Assembly (NCBI GenBank): GCA_027924585.1
Contig: BSBM01000125.1
Coordinates: 4,345,001-4,409,000, forward strand
DNA length: 64,000 nt
From: Larix kaempferi
Lineage: Eukaryota; Streptophyta; Pinopsida; Pinales; Pinaceae
Direction: 5' to 3'
Positions 1-13,261 of this stretch are shown here, piece by piece; the first letter of the stretch is position 1, and the number at the start of each line of letters is the position of its first letter. Made by a program: the position numbers and the translations under genes. The notes below the pieces were generated by a model. The model was not told where the DNA came from, made no database searches, and was given only the letters and a program-made list of their open reading frames with translations.

Positions 1-1214
1 TTGTTTAAAGGCCGTGGACACTACAGTTGATTCCATAATAGACACAATCAGGTAGGAAAACATAAAACTATATGGCATTTCCTCTTATGGAGAGAGGAAA
101 TTATGGGATTATATATGTCTATGGATTAGACCAGTATTCCATAAAAAGACTAAAAGTAATCAAATAATACATCTTTTCCATGTTCCAAGGCCCTAGAATA
201 GGTGAAGTCCTAAACACCAATCGTCTCCACATATCCACTGAGTGGTGTACCTATCAACCACTCATTGATAATTGGATGGATAGGTGGTACATGTTTTTCC
301 ATGTAACCTTGATAAAAATAGGGGATTCCCTTTGTACTTCCATAGGAAGATTTATGACAATTGTTTGTTGGGGTTCAGTATGTGAACTGTTTCCAGTGTT
401 TTCCATTCAAAGGTGTTGGGTTGGGGATTCCTTACAACTAATAGGGTGTGAGGCATAGAGGTGTCAATTTCTAATCCCTTGCACCACGTAGATCACTTCC
501 TAAGGTAGACTTCCCACCTGCACAACAATTGATTCCATATACAGAAGATGCATTGTTGCATTTGACCTAGACCATGGCTCCTCATGCCACCTTTGTTGCA
601 AGCGGTGGCTAGAAAGAGGCAGTTCCTACTGATTAGGTAGGACAATCAATTATAGTTTAGGTAGGACCATTACTTACCATATAGGGATTTTTAGAGAAAA
701 TATCCCTCTACCTATCCACCTAGACCTTTACCTGATGACTCTAGTGGGACAAAACCCATCAAAATTCACCGCTTAAGTCACCCTAGATATTACTTCTAAA
801 CTCTAAGGGTCCTAAGCTAATTTATATGCCTTTTTTAGAAATAATGAAGTCTATTTTGGCATATGAGGGAAAATTCATTCCATTAGGGCTTATTTTACTT
901 TATTTTAGGGTCCCACATTGCAAGTTTGAGTTATGAAGTGAATTTGGGAGTTTACTCCATTGTTCAGGAACTCCATGAACCTCTTTTTTAGCTATTATGA
1001 GACAGTCCTTCCCTCCTTGACTAATTTTATGGATTTGCATGCACATAAAGTTAATTTCCTTCATATCACTTAGTTAGAACTAGTGATTGGGGATTCTTCG
1101 GTTAGTTAAGCAACTAAATATCTAGTAGTCCTTTTTTAAAGAGTATGGCCTTGTACAACAATAAAATACTGCTAATTATCCTCATGGTAGGGGGGTTAGG
1201 GTAGGACCCTAACA
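1..1214 (-). repeat. Partial 3' LTR of a chromovirus remnant
   Basis: Read on the minus strand, the broken integrase-chromodomain frame at 1215-2330 is followed by a purine-rich tract (about 1215-1229) and then by TGTTAGGGTCC, a typical LTR beginning. The stretch from 1214 down to the window edge is therefore best read as a 3' LTR whose far end lies outside. No second copy is present in the window, so the boundary rests on the TG start and the polypurine tract only. The 92-codon open frame at 180-458 has no recognisable features and is not called. Confidence 0.5.
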
Positions 1215-2330
1215 TGCCCTCCCCCTTTGAAAACAAGATTTTCCTGAAGGATGGAGATGGGGAAACTATTGCAAAATTAATGAAGATACCCAAGTAGAAT
1301 ATCCAGCTTGCATATCCTTACATTGATTAAGAACTTCTTGGATATGTTGATGTATATTTAACTTCAGAATGTATTTCATATATGTATATTGTACTCCTAT
1401 AGAGATGGTATTATTCCTCTATACGGAAGTGTTTGTATTCCTATAGAGATGTTATTATTCCTCTATATGGAAGTGTCGTCATTTATATTGTAAGTGTCGT
1501 AACTTATACTTGATGGGTTATTAGACCACCTTGTTGGGGTCGGCTCTGTATAAGTCATGTGGGTCGAAGGGTTATTAGACCACCTTGTTGGGGTCGGCTC
1601 TGTATAAGTCATGTGGGTCGAAGGGTTATTAGACCACCCTATTGGGGGTCAGCCATGTGGGTCAAAGGGTTATTACACCACCCTATTGGGTGTCAGCCCA
1701 GTAAGCATTATGCTATGTGGTTAAGTTAAGGCTGACCTAGTAAAGGTTATTAGGCAAGTCAAGTCAAGTATAAATACAGTGTGGGAGGCACTCTATTTCA
1801 TCATTCTATTTCTCTCTCACACTCTCGGGAGAGTGGCGCACTTGTGGAGGAGGAGAAGCTGCTGCTAGCAAATGTATATCTCTTATGCTTGGGTTGTATC
1901 ATTGCTCTATCTATCTCTGAGGAAGTTATTAGGGTTTTTCACCTTTATGGTTTTCCCCAAGTAAACTTTGTGTCTCTTGTGTGATTGCATTATTGTGTCC
2001 ATGATTGATATGCTGTAGATATGTTGTACATGTTGTTCTATCAGTTAAGATCCTAGATCAGATTGAAGTAAATTCTGAAAAACTAATAGGATAGTGCACT
2101 AGTGGAGGTGATGCTTTCTAATGGCCAAAAATACTTCATGATGAAGCCAAATGAGGCCTTTTCGATTGAAATTTGGTAAGGTAGTTTCAACATGGAAATT
2201 TAGTACTATTACCTTCTTCAAACAAGAAACATGAAATAATGGCTGGATCTTGGAGTGTGATCAAAGGGATAATTTGTAATCTAGTTGTCCAATGTGTTGT
2301 ATAATCTTATATGGGCCATAAAAAAAAATT
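1215..2330 (-). pseudogene. Chromovirus (Ty3/gypsy) integrase C-terminus and chromodomain, split by a solo LTR
   Basis: On the minus strand 2310-2094 reads as the conserved end of a gypsy integrase: GPYKIIQ, then a segment resembling KIHPVFHVSCLKK (here KIQPLFHVSCLKK), then a motif like W-L-x-PE-x-x-L followed by KHHL. After removal of the solo LTR (1345-2088) and one copy of its 5-base duplication, the same frame continues at 1339 with IQEVLNQCKDM and GYSTW, the chromodomain core. Chromodomains of this family bind chromatin and steer integration. The frame contains several stop codons and is dead. Further upstream pol sequence was not recognised beyond about 2330. Confidence 0.75.
1345..2088 (+). 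mobile_element. Solo LTR of a Copia element (744 bp)
   Basis: It starts TGTTGATGTATA and ends AACTAATA (an altered CA end), and is flanked by the exact 5-base duplication GGATA at 1340-1344 and 2089-2093. The sequence matches the 689-bp LTRs of the element at 48906-55977. The extra length is explained by one more copy of a 54-base U3 repeat, beginning at 1515, 1569, 1623 and, shortened, 1667. A TATA-like segment (TATAAATACAG near 1770) precedes the conserved transcribed part. No internal sequence remains, so it arose by recombination between two LTRs. Confidence 0.93.
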
Positions 2331-3600
2331 TCCAACCTATAATGACCTTCAACTTTCAGAGATGTATATTTTTTTTTGTCTAGGGCATGTTCATCGAAAT
2401 TGAGCTCATAAATGTTCAATTACGTCTTAAGTCCCTCTGTTACCATATGCATATGTCTATTGTTGTTGTGTCTAGGTTTTTCTCATGGCATTTGACCCTG
2501 CAAAGTTTCGATTACACCTTAAATCCCTTTCTTACCCCATTGATGATGTTGTATGGTATATGCCTATTTATAGTGCACAAAACCTAATCATGACACTTGT
2601 ATACCACTTGAAGGAATCCATAGAACCTTTCTCAATGATTGATGTGATTGTATGAGGACTCATTTAAGGATATTGAGTATGAGAATATTCAATAATATCT
2701 CTGAGGCACTTATTTTCCTTCCTTGACCATGTCCAAGGCCTTTCAATTGATCCTTGCATTGCAAAATCTCTTAATGGAATTGATATCAAACCTTGATGCC
2801 AAATATCCCTAGGAGGGGATCTGTATGTGGTATGTATGTGTTGTTCATGGTGATTGAGATTAATAAGTGGAATTTAGGGAACAAGTACCATTATTCTCCT
2901 CTTATGGCATTACATAGACCTCTATACGCATTCCTAATGCACAACTAAGCTAATAATGGAACACATAGAACCCTTGGAGTTGATTATTAACCAATAGAGG
3001 TCATATGTGGAGGTTTGGGGGATCATTAATGGTGCTTGATTCTATAAATATATTTTTAGCGATTGAAAATAATGCTTCCCTTCCCCAACCAATTTGAAGT
3101 ATCCTAGCTCTAGACATGACATTAAGATCCACACCCTCTAGGTTGTGTCCCATAAGGGAAGTTTGGAAAAATAATAGATAATACAATCATATTTGTCATT
3201 TATTCACCACCCACTTGAATATCAATTAATCAAAAGTTAGGGAAACATATGAGAACCTACGCAATTCTTAGAAACAATGAAGGAAAAACATTTATGGTCT
3301 GCTACCTCCTAATTTGTACATTAGGTGGATTTATTGTGAGCCTCTAAAGTTGTGAACATGTCAAATGTTCATTGTTAGTGCTAAGAAGTTCAGAAGTCTT
3401 TTCGGGGCCAATTTTTTCCCCTTTTAATAAATTGCATGATCATACCCCTTGGGGATATTGTAAAAATGTACTAGCATGAAAATATTTTGTAAAGAAATTG
3501 GATTCCTAGAACATAGACATCAATCTAATCATTCCATCATGTTTTTTCCCTTGTCAATTATGCAATGTTGAATAAGCAATGTATAATCGATGAGTATTTC
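2331..3600. other. Unassigned AT-rich interval
   Basis: No gene, LTR boundary or RNA could be supported. By position it may be further decayed pol sequence of the chromovirus whose integrase end lies at 1215-2330. Short open frames here (for example 2387-2587 and 3001-3186) show no recognisable motif. Confidence 0.4.
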
Positions 3601-6170
3601 ACCCGCTCCTCCAAAGATGGAGTGGTCGTCTGGGTGGTTAGGCCTTAGGAGGTTATTAAAGTTCATGTGTCAATTTTTATGAGAATTATAGACATATAAT
3701 TGATTCATTATGAACATGTACTAGGTCCCTTAGGATTTGTATTCAGTTCCGAGAAAATAATTTTTTCCTGTAAAACGGGTCAATTTTTAATGTTTTGAAT
3801 AAAAAATATAAAAAATTCATAAAAGTGTGTTCTATAGGGGGAATTTTCCATGGGGGTGCTCGTTTTCTAACCCGGAGCACCCATAAAACCTCAAATTCCA
3901 CTTTTCCTAAGTTTTGAATGATTATTCATCACTTAAATAAAATTATCTCGCAAATAATAAAAGAGAATTAAAAAATTAAAATAATAAAGATATGGAATTT
4001 TTTTTTCCTAAAATTGAGGAAATTTGTCTAAATAAATGGCCATTTGTGATTGCAATCAACATTTGAGATGAAATCAATCATATCCAAGTGATTTTAGTTA
4101 AGGTTCGGAGCACTATGTGTGATTCTCCTTCAGGGATTGTGCCCTCTCCTCATGTTGAGCAACTTCTGTGAGATGGCATTCTCTTGTTGGTTGAAGGAGA
4201 CTTCAAGGTGATGATGGTTCCCCTCTTGTGAGGTTTCAGCCACCTCATGCAGCTGAGCTTCAATTTTGGCTTATTCTAAGGCACATATCTCTCCTCTAAT
4301 TGAGAGATGCACCCTCAAGCCCTAGAACCCTCTAGAATTTCCCCCCTCTTCTCATTCCTCTATAAAAGCAAGGTTATGCTCCATCATTCAAGGCGGATTT
4401 GCATCGAAACTATGCTATTGTATTTTGTGAATTTGTTCAAGTAATATAATCAGTCAAATGCTTTGGATTTCCATGATCTTGCAAGATCTGTATTTGTGAT
4501 GCATGCACATTTTATTGAGGTTTAATATAACATAGTCTCTTTTCTTTTACATGATTTTTTGTGGATCAATATTTCTTAGAAGGCCTTTGAGCCCATAGAA
4601 ATAAAAATTCATAGGATATGATTTGTTTATTTGTAGTATGTTATTTAAAGGTTAATAAGTAGCAAGTGTACTCACATCTACTAATGCTCTTCATGTCTCT
4701 TTTCCAATATATTTACCAGATTTGATCCCTCTCTTACATGTAAGTGTGTATTGAGATTGTGAAGGATAAAAGTTTGAATAGGGAAACAGAGCTCAGTTGG
4801 ATCTTATTCCTTTATAACACATGCTTTCAGCCTTTTGTTAACAATCTTGTTTTGCAAGAACTCAAGATCTCCACCCCCTCAAGATGTGGCTTGGTTCCAT
4901 CTTTTCCATCCCTTCAAAAATTCAATCAACCCCTTTCTTTCCCTTTTTGTTTAAGAAAATCAAGTAGACCTCATTTTAAAGAGTTTTATTTTAAAGTCTA
5001 TTTGCTTCATTCATAGATCTAGAAAGCTTCAATTTTATAATAGATTTAGATCTATCTCATGCTAAGTACTTGTGTAGTAGTTTCACTGATTATTTTCCAA
5101 GTACTAGATTATAAAATTTTCATGTATTTATATGTAGCAATCCACTAATCATATTTATTGAGTTTGCTGGTTTTTGTTAGATTGAAGAAAAGATAAAGGA
5201 ATTTGGGGTAAAAATTCCATTAAGTGAACCATCAAGAGAACCCAAGTGCCTTTTTCTATTCTTCTTCATTCTCCAAAAATTGTAAACCTACATGATCTAA
5301 ATTATAAAGATCAAAGGTATTCTTTTCCATTTTTTTGTAATTTGTTATAAATTTAAAGCAAGTGGGCTACAAAACACCTATAACCCCTTCCCCATCCGCG
5401 GAAGGCCAATATCTTCCTCCTTTACTTTTTTTGTGCACTCTTAGTTAGTATTTTTTCTAGATTAGATTTTAATTTTCGCAATTAGATCTAGATTTAATTT
5501 CATGATTTTGCTTTACATTTTTTAGGACAAATAAATACCTACCCCTATGCATTCTCGAATGACAGTTCTTGGATAAGGGCTTGCCTGAGTATAGAACCGA
5601 GAAAGAGATTCGTAGGTAGTAATCAGGGTATTTTTTAAGGATTATAAATGTATACTTAAGTATAGTATTCTAGGTGATTATTTTGAATTGAAAAAAATAT
5701 AAATATAGATTGGTAGGCGAATATTAAATATAAAACATACAATTTACTATTGAAACTGGTAAAGTCTGATGAATATTGTGATAAAAAAAACATATTTTAT
5801 GTAAATATAGGCGATATTAGAGACTAAAAATGACCAAATAGTGAATTTATTTTTTGAAAAAATGCCCAAAAATAGCCAATTGGCGAAATTTTGCCCCTAA
5901 AAATTTCCCTGGTAGTAATTACAACACATTTTCTTGCTTTGGAATTATTTTCCATTTAAAAAGAATTGTTAAAACTTTTAAAAAATAACCAATACTCCAT
6001 TTTGTATGCTCTGCACCTTTGCGGTTCGTCCGACCGGTTAGGTGCATCAAAAGGAATTGGAGCAACTAGTAATTAGTTCTCATAATCTCTCAATTAACCT
6101 CCCTAATGGAATTCCGACGTTACTATTCAAAATCACTTTTGCTATGGGAAAATTTTGCAAAGGAAGCAGG
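3601..6170. repeat. LTR-like AT-rich sequence, boundaries not found
   Basis: Around 4360-4460 there is a plus-strand promoter-like arrangement: CTATAAAAGC followed within about 100 bases by sequence of the kind seen at transcript starts in plant LTRs. Long T-rich and A-rich stretches follow to about 6000. No TG...CA pair, duplication or primer site could be identified, and no protein similarity was seen. This is probably part of an old retroelement LTR, but that is inference. Confidence 0.3.
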
Positions 6171-7085
6171 AACCACTAGAATGTGACTGTCGGGCCTGTT
6201 GAAGCCTCAGTTATGTAGGTTGCTGGAATGGGTTCCAAGGCTAGCAACAAAGGGTGAAAACCCAATCTGAAAGGATTCAAATTACTCTGCACAAGAGCAA
6301 TTCTATCCCCAGACTGTTTGGTTATCTCCCACAGATATAAAGGCCTCCAATGGAACTGATGGGTTTTGATCCTGAAAGGATCTGTCTTCCTGTGAAGGAA
6401 CACTAAAAGTTTTCTAATTCTAGAAGTAAGTTTGCTTTAAAGGAAATTTGATCTAAGTCATATCTAATCTAAAGAAAAGTGTTTTGTTTATGTGCAGGAT
6501 AACTTGATCTAAGATTTAATAAGTCTTTTCACCAATTTGACAGAAATGTGAAATTGGATCTTTGCTCATTAACTTAAGATACAACCAGAGAATGAAAATC
6601 AACTGATAGTAGTTTAAGGGTTATGCAAATGCAAGATTACCTTGTATATGAAATGCCAATTGAAAAATTAACATTGATTTAATAATCTCTGTTAATCATT
6701 TGCAGAAATAGATAAATGTTTTAATTAAATAAATTTACGTAAAACATTAAAGACACATAGATCATCAATTACGAGAAATCCTAACTATATATCAATGTAT
6801 TAATTATTAATTGCAAAATCAAACAGTGTACTTTCATAAGCTGAAGTGAAAATCAAAACTCATCAAAGAAATTTGATAAATTGACAAAAGAGATATCAAG
6901 AGAACACTAACTGTATTTCTTCGAGGCTTGCAAAAAATTACAATCTCTTACGAATCAGAGTCTCTCCAATCCTCTTTTGATTATTTTATGCTCCCTCCCC
7001 CATGAGATCTCTACCCTTTAAATAATAATTACAAAATAGTTTACAAAGGGTAAACTTCCCGTAAAACAGGGATTACAAAATCAAA
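6171..7085 (-). other. 3' flank of ORF-X with LTR-like promoter sequence
   Basis: Directly after the ORF-X stop codon the minus strand reads TGTAATCCC (ending at 7076). It then has a TATA-like TTTAAAGGG near 7020 and a purine run GGGGGAGGGAG near 7000. The rest is AT-rich. This resembles either an LTR, which would make ORF-X the last gene of a retroelement, or a long 3' untranslated region. No matching second copy exists in the window to decide. Confidence 0.35.
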
Positions 7086-7267
7086 CTAATCTAAGAATAA
7101 CAAAAGGGAAGCCTGCCACTTGGTCCAAACTTCTAACAACTCATCAACATCTAGATAATTAGCTGTCTCGATCCCCAACTGGGCATCATAAGTAAAGGAC
7201 TCCATGTCATCCTTGGATAACTTATGCAAAGTGTGCAGAAAAATATAGATCTTGCCTTCTAGGATGA
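7086..7267 (-). pseudogene. ORF-X, C-terminal segment (58 codons plus stop)
   Basis: This is the continuation of the frame at 13895-17283 beyond the Copia element inserted at 7268-13894. If the element and one copy of its target duplication (7263-7267) are discounted, the codon ending at 13895 is followed in phase by CTA at 7262-7260. The frame then stays open for 58 codons to TAG at 7088-7086. The segment is rich in D, E, L and aromatic residues (for example LDVDELLEVWTKW) and looks helical. The in-phase continuation over 6.6 kb is the best evidence that ORF-X was a real gene. No function is proposed. Confidence 0.7.
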
Positions 7268-7899
7268 TGTTAGTTTTTCAGCATTTAATTCAATCTGATT
7301 TAGGATCTTAATTGAGAGAACAACATGTACAACATATCAAACACAAGAGACAAGATACACAAAACATTTCACAGGGGAAAACCAAGAAGGTGAAAAACCC
7401 TGCAACTTCCGCAGAGATATAATAAGCACCAATACAAGGATCACAAAGATGAAGCCCCAAAAGATAAATGTCTGCATCATCTACTCCTCCTCCACTTGTG
7501 CGCACTCCTCCTCTCTCTCACTAATGTGAAGTGAGTGAATGAGAGAATGTGTGAAATGAGAGAGACACACTCTCTATTTATACACTACTTCACTTGTCTT
7601 TTAACTCTAACTAGGTCGGCCCCAAATTAATCACTTAACATAATGTTGACTAGTCCGACCCCCACTAGGGTGGTCTAATAACCCTTTAACCCACATGACT
7701 CATATAGGGCTGACCCCATCAAGGTGGTATAATAATCCATCAAGTATAAGTTACGACACTTACAATATAGCTTGTGACACTTGCAAGTACAACTGACGAC
7801 ACTTCCAATCGGAGGAATAATACATCTCCGTTGGGGATACAATAAAGTACAAATACAATATACAAGTGAATATCTTCCGAATTTACAAATACATCAACA
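7268..7899 (-). repeat. 3' LTR of Copia element A
   Basis: A 632-base copy of the LTR also found at 13262-13894. It carries the family motifs GGTGGTCTAATAACCC and GGCCGACCCC in U3 and a TATTTATAC segment near 7577. The adjoining AGTTAAGAGGGAG (minus strand) is the polypurine tract that primes second-strand synthesis. Confidence 0.9.
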
Positions 7900-8149
7900 C
7901 TCCCTCTTAACTAAGAAGGTATTCTCTTGACACAACATATAGGAACAAGTCTTCAATTCTGGAGATGGATCATTGTCACTGGATCACGGATCATCATCGT
8001 CACTGCAGCTGTACTCATCATCTCGATCACTAGGCTATCTCTCAATTCTTCTTGTCATTGGAATTTCTACAAAGCCAACCCTTTTTCATGCTGGTTGTAG
8101 GCCTAGCCTCCTGTAGGTCTTCATCATATTTGGCCATACTGTGGATTCC

Positions 8150-9010
8150 TTAGGACTAATTATGTGCGTCAACAAAACCTTGAAAGAGCATCCTAGCACA
8201 GACTATAGGATCTCCCGGGATATTTTACATGTGACCGTCACAAAACCTTAAAAGAGCATCTAAGCATAGACTATTGGATCTCCCAGGATCTTTTCTATGT
8301 GACTACCACCACAAAACCTTGAAAGAGCATCCTAGCACAGACTATAGGATCTCCCAGGATCTTTTATATGTGGTTAGGAAAAAAATTAAAAGAGTGTCTT
8401 GCAGCCTGAAAGAACTCTAAAGAGCATCCCAGGAATTTTATGAGCACATAGCTCAACCTATCGGATCTCTAGGACCGATTACATGCCTCTAGTAGCAAAA
8501 CCTCAAAAGAGCATCCTAGCACAGACTATAGGATCTCCCAGGATCTTTTCTATGCTACCTGTAGCAAAACCTCGAAAGAGAATCCAAGCACAAACTATCG
8601 GATCTCCCAGGATATTTTCTATGCTACCTGCACAACCTGTCCACGCCAACCTATAGCAAAACCTTGAAAGAGAATCCGAGCACAGACTATCTGATCTCCT
8701 AGTATCTTTTCTATGCTACCTGTAGCAAAACCTCGAAAGAGCATCCGAGCACAGACTATCGGATCTCTCAGGATCTTTTACATGCTACCTATACAATCTA
8801 TCTGTAGAGAATCATCTTGATACTCATGATCATACTGATCATCATCATTTAGTACATCATCCTGATGCACATCATCATCACATGATCACCCTTATCATAT
8901 ACACAACATCAACCTGATGCATATCATCATCACATGATCACCCTTATCATATACACAACATCATCCTGATGCATATCATCATCACATGATCATCCTGATC
9001 ATCATCATAG
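8150..9010 (-). repeat. Tandem-repeat tail of Copia element A
   Basis: Between the RNase H stop and the polypurine tract lie two arrays. From about 8160 to 8800 a unit containing AAAACCT(T/C)GAAAGAGCATCC and GGATCTCCCAGGATCTTTT recurs about seven times at roughly 60-100-base spacing. From about 8820 to 9010 a unit of about 60 bases built on CATCATCACATGATCA recurs about three times. The tail has no coding features. Confidence 0.75.
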
Positions 9011-9119
9011 AAGAAATTGGAGCATCGTCCTGATGCTCATCACACAACGCTTACATACACATCCATGGGAAGGATCCTCCTACCACCATGCTTGGAATGA
9101 CTCATGCAAATGTGTCCCA

Positions 9120-10650
9120 TCACTTCTTTCTCGAAGTATCTTCTATCTGAAGAACACCAAGCCTCTCTCTGAAGTACTCAAAATTCACTCCGTCTAGTGG
9201 TTTGGTCAACACATATGCAATCTGCTCATCCATTGCAACATACAGGAGCTTCACTGCTCCTCTCTGCATCATATCCCTAATATAGTGATATTTGATCTCG
9301 ATGTGCTTTGACCTATCATGGAACATCGGGTTTTCAGACAACTTCACACAACTCTGGTTGTCACAGAAGATACAGGGAGCATCCAACAGGAGATCAAATA
9401 ACTCAAAAAGTAGCTTCCTAAGCCATACTTCCTCACAACTGGCCGAACACGCTGTGACATACTCTACTTCGGCTGTACTTAGTGCTACGCAGGACTGCTT
9501 CCTGCTAAGCCAAGAGATCACACATGTTCCCATACTGAAGTAGCACCCCGAAGTGTTCTTACTATCTGCAGCACTGCCTACCCAATCTGAATCAACATAA
9601 CCCTCCAGGTTAAACTTGTGATTCACATCATACTTGATCCCATAATCAACCGTACCCTTCAGGTACCTCAAAATATGCTTTACAGCAATCAGGTGAACAT
9701 GTCTAGGATCCATCAGGAACTGGCTCAAGGTGTTCACTGCAAATCAAATATATGGTCTCATGTTAATTAGGTACATCAAGGACCCAATCATTTGATGATA
9801 CATCATGGCATCAACTGACTCCGTAGAAGCATCACTCAATAGCTTCATGTTCGATGCGATAGGTGTGGCCATGGCCTTGCATTCCATCATCTCGAATTGC
9901 TTCAGGATCTCTACTGCATACTTCCTTTGTCAAAGGAATATTCCATCTGCACTCTGGCACACCTCCATACCTAGAAAGTAACGCATCATACCCAAGTCAT
10001 TCAACTCGAACTCGGCAACAAGATTCATCTTTGTGTCGGAAATCAATCTATCCTCACCTATCACAAACAGGTCATCCACATACAGTAGGAGTATCACTGG
10101 ATTTCCTTCCTCAACCTTGTAGTAAAGGTTGGAATCCGCTTTACTCTTGGTAAAGCCCAAACTAGAAAGGAAGCTGTCTATCCTGTTGTACCATGTCCTA
10201 GGTGCTTGCTTCAAGCCATACAAGGATTTCTTCAATCTACACACATATGACTCCCTGTCATGTGTCTCAAAACCGAGTGGCTACTCCACATACACTTCCT
10301 CTTCAACTACACCATATCCATATGGCGTATCTTCCACTTCATCACTGCAGCCAGAGAAAGTATTGTTCTGATGGAAGTGTATATAGCTACAGGAGCAAAA
10401 GTCTCTTCATAATCTGTCCCCTCTTTCTGGGAGAAGTCATGAGCCTTAAACCTTGCCTTGTATTTCTCTATGTTGCCATCTGCAGCATGCTTGATCTTAT
10501 ATATCCACTTGGAAGTCACAACAGACTTCCCTTATGGTCTCGAAACCACATCCCAGACATCATTCTTGATGATCGACTGGTATTCCTAGATCATGGCATT
10601 CTTCCATTACTGCATCCCAGATCCTGGGAACTTTGGATTATTCAATAGAT
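9120..10650 (-). pseudogene. Copia reverse transcriptase-RNase H remnant (element A)
   Basis: The minus strand from 10519 reads [13 protein letters not shown] and KARF, the start of the Copia reverse transcriptase. After a small deletion and frameshift near 10300 that removes the KTAFLNG segment, 10244-9930 gives [18 protein letters not shown] and an intact catalytic YVDD. The RNase H half (9737-9120) has YVDSDWVGS, the STAE region and HIEIKYHYIRD, ending with a stop at 9122-9120. The product would be the DNA-copying part of a polyprotein. Gag, protease and integrase are not upstream in frame, so it cannot be autonomous. Confidence 0.88.
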
Positions 10651-10659
10651 AGTTTTCTT

Positions 10660-13249
10660 TGAACTTCGTTGCTAGAAAAAATGTTGCAGTCCTTATTTTG
10701 TAGGTGATGGTACACGGTCTTTCCTACAAGACAAGTTCAATTGCATGATTAGAAACATCTTATATATTTCATAAAAAATTCTTACTCATAAATACATATG
10801 TCATACAGTCATGCAGTTATCTTAGCCAATGCTTCAATACAACATTTATCCATATCCTGTAACTTTCTAGATGCCTTCCATCTCTACCAGAACATTGTTA
10901 AGAGTGTGCACAACTCCCAATATGTCAGCAAAGAGGTTTCATTCTAGATAAGTAGCAATGGAATGTTGTACAATACCATAGGCCACTTACCCATTGCTTG
11001 CATATTAGAAGTATCTTGTTCATTAATCTAACTTTTCTTATATGCATAATATACATCCTAAATCTAGGAACATAAGTATGTACATGACTGAACAACATCA
11101 TTTAAGTAATCATATATACAGGAAATGACAATTCAAATACTTATCTTTGTTTGGTTGTTGGGTGGACTCCCTCTCAATCTTTGCTTCCTTGCAGGAACTA
11201 CTAGAGTGAGCTCCCTCTTGATCTTTGCTTCCTGGATTACCTGTCTTTGAACTTATATCCATCCTGGACCACTATGCATGCTGAAGTGTGCACTAGTGTC
11301 ATCCTAAAGATCTCATACATAATCATACATGCATTAGTATAATCTCAATACTATCAAAACATTATGATTCTAAATAATCTTAAACATGTATGGTTATAGT
11401 CATTTCATACACAGGTAATTTATCACAAGCGTTAGTATTTCAAGGTTTCAAGGAGGACTTCTTTTTCTCATGCATATTCTTATTTGACCATTGGACTCTT
11501 CTAGTTTGACATATCATCAATCAAAGTAAGAAGCATAATATGCATAAACCCATGATTATTCAAACCTATAACTTCATGAATAATCATTATCAATCATATG
11601 AAAGCATACTTATATGAGACCCTAACACAAGGTAGGATTCTAACTTGATATAGGAAAACATACATGGATTATCATGCTTGTCTAACATACCCAAACAATG
11701 TCTTATTTGTTCTCTTAGACACCTTGTACTAGCAACCTACATATCTCATAAGTTAATAATTGTAGAACCAATTTATACATACCTCATAGGTAGAGCTTCT
11801 ATGTGATCCATGACTATGGATGAGTCTTTGTATTCATGTCACCATGGTCATATGTTCTTGATCTAGAACTTGATTTGTCTTTCTTGATGGACAACATCAT
11901 CCTCATACAACACCACAGTGTATTAGTACAATCAGAAGTGTCATACCCCTAATCAATGAATGTCTTATATCATTCACATGCATTCATACTTTTACTAGGG
12001 TGATAAGACAAGTCTAAAATTAATCAAGATTGTACTAACCTCAATAATATGAAGACAAACATCTCAGAAAATTAATCATGAACAGATTTCAAAACATACC
12101 TATATCTCCTCAAGTCATACCTGTCGGGATTGCTTGTAGAATTCCTATGTAAGGCCTTAGCCTCATCTCCTTATGGAACTGGAGTCTCTTCACTTATGTA
12201 GGTGTCCAATTCATCCTCTTCTGGGATTAACCCAATCCACTTTGATTTGCTGAAACTAGATCTCGAGCTGGATTAGGGTTTGTCAGAGAAACCCTAAAAA
12301 TTCAAACTTTGAATTTCAAACTTCCGATTAGATGAAAAGATGCGCCTTTCTGATATGATCAAGCTAGTATACTTCAATTTTGAAATCTCCAAAATTTGAC
12401 CCCTCAAAATTGCCTTTTAAACTTTCGAATCTTCTGGTCAAAATCCCAAACTAGGGTTTGATAATGCCCAGGGTTCTGCCCAGCCAAAAAATTCAATCTT
12501 GGTCTCTAAATTTTGATTTTGAAGAGGAGCATCCATCCATGGTATCATATTTCAAAAATTTCAACTTTTTACGAAACCCTAATTCACCACAGCAGTGACG
12601 ATCCAAAAACGAAGGTGCTCAGAATCCAATTCTGTTTGGACAGAAATATATACCATATTGTTTCTGATGTATCTCTCCAGATCCTCAGGGTATGAAACTT
12701 TGGTTTTTGCTAGATTGACCTGTCATCTTTACAACGCCATAGATCTGACCTCAAATGGATTCTTTGAGAGAGGGATATGCCAAGTGTCGCAACATGGCAT
12801 GTTTATGGGATGAAACAATATAGCAAACTTGTACGGCGTGCCACATGTCACTATTTCAACTTCAGCCTCTGAAACCCGGACCTATGAAAGTAAATTCCAT
12901 TCCCTAACTATCACATTTTACCAAATTCCATTTGGAGCTTCCTAGCCCGAGATATGACCTTTTTTCCTAGGTCACCTATTTAGGACTGCATTCTGGAAGC
13001 AGCAGAAACCCTAACTTGTACGGATCATATCTCACAAAGTACAATGAATCTAAGGCTGTCCTTTAGAAAAAAGGTACATGGAAATTTTGTCTTCGACTTG
13101 TAGAAGTTTTGGATCCTGAAACTTCTCCAAAATGGATTTATAGTGAAAGTTCCACGATGATTGGTTTTTACTATACCAAGCCCTAGCTTCCAATTTGTTG
13201 CAAGTGCAACAAATGTCATAAACGTCATACCATGCCTTCCTTTAGGATA
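10660..13249 (-). other. Non-coding 5' module of Copia element A
   Basis: This replaces gag-protease-integrase. Read on the minus strand it has a leader of about 1 kb, then a gag fragment at about 12250-12120 (containing EEDELDTYISEE and EAKALH). After that comes a series of AT-rich stretches with recurring GTATGT donor-like sites, up to the RT start. Blocks of it recur at 21900-24332, 49607-52360 and 63060-63654. The leader also resembles the shorter leader of the near-complete element (34798-35371). Confidence 0.7.
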
Positions 13250-13261
13250 GATCTGATACCA

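Noticed and set aside
180-458. 92-codon open frame
   Set aside because: Lies in putative LTR sequence, no motif and no upstream context; open by chance.
1781-1984. 60-67-codon frame containing ALVEEEKLLL, recurring at 49332-49514 and 55715-55897
   Set aside because: It is the R/U5 part of the LTR. It recurs because the LTR recurs, and there is no sign of selection on the frame.
6003-6050. GGTTCGTCCGACC, resembling a tRNA T-loop
   Set aside because: No matching acceptor, D or anticodon arms could be placed around it.
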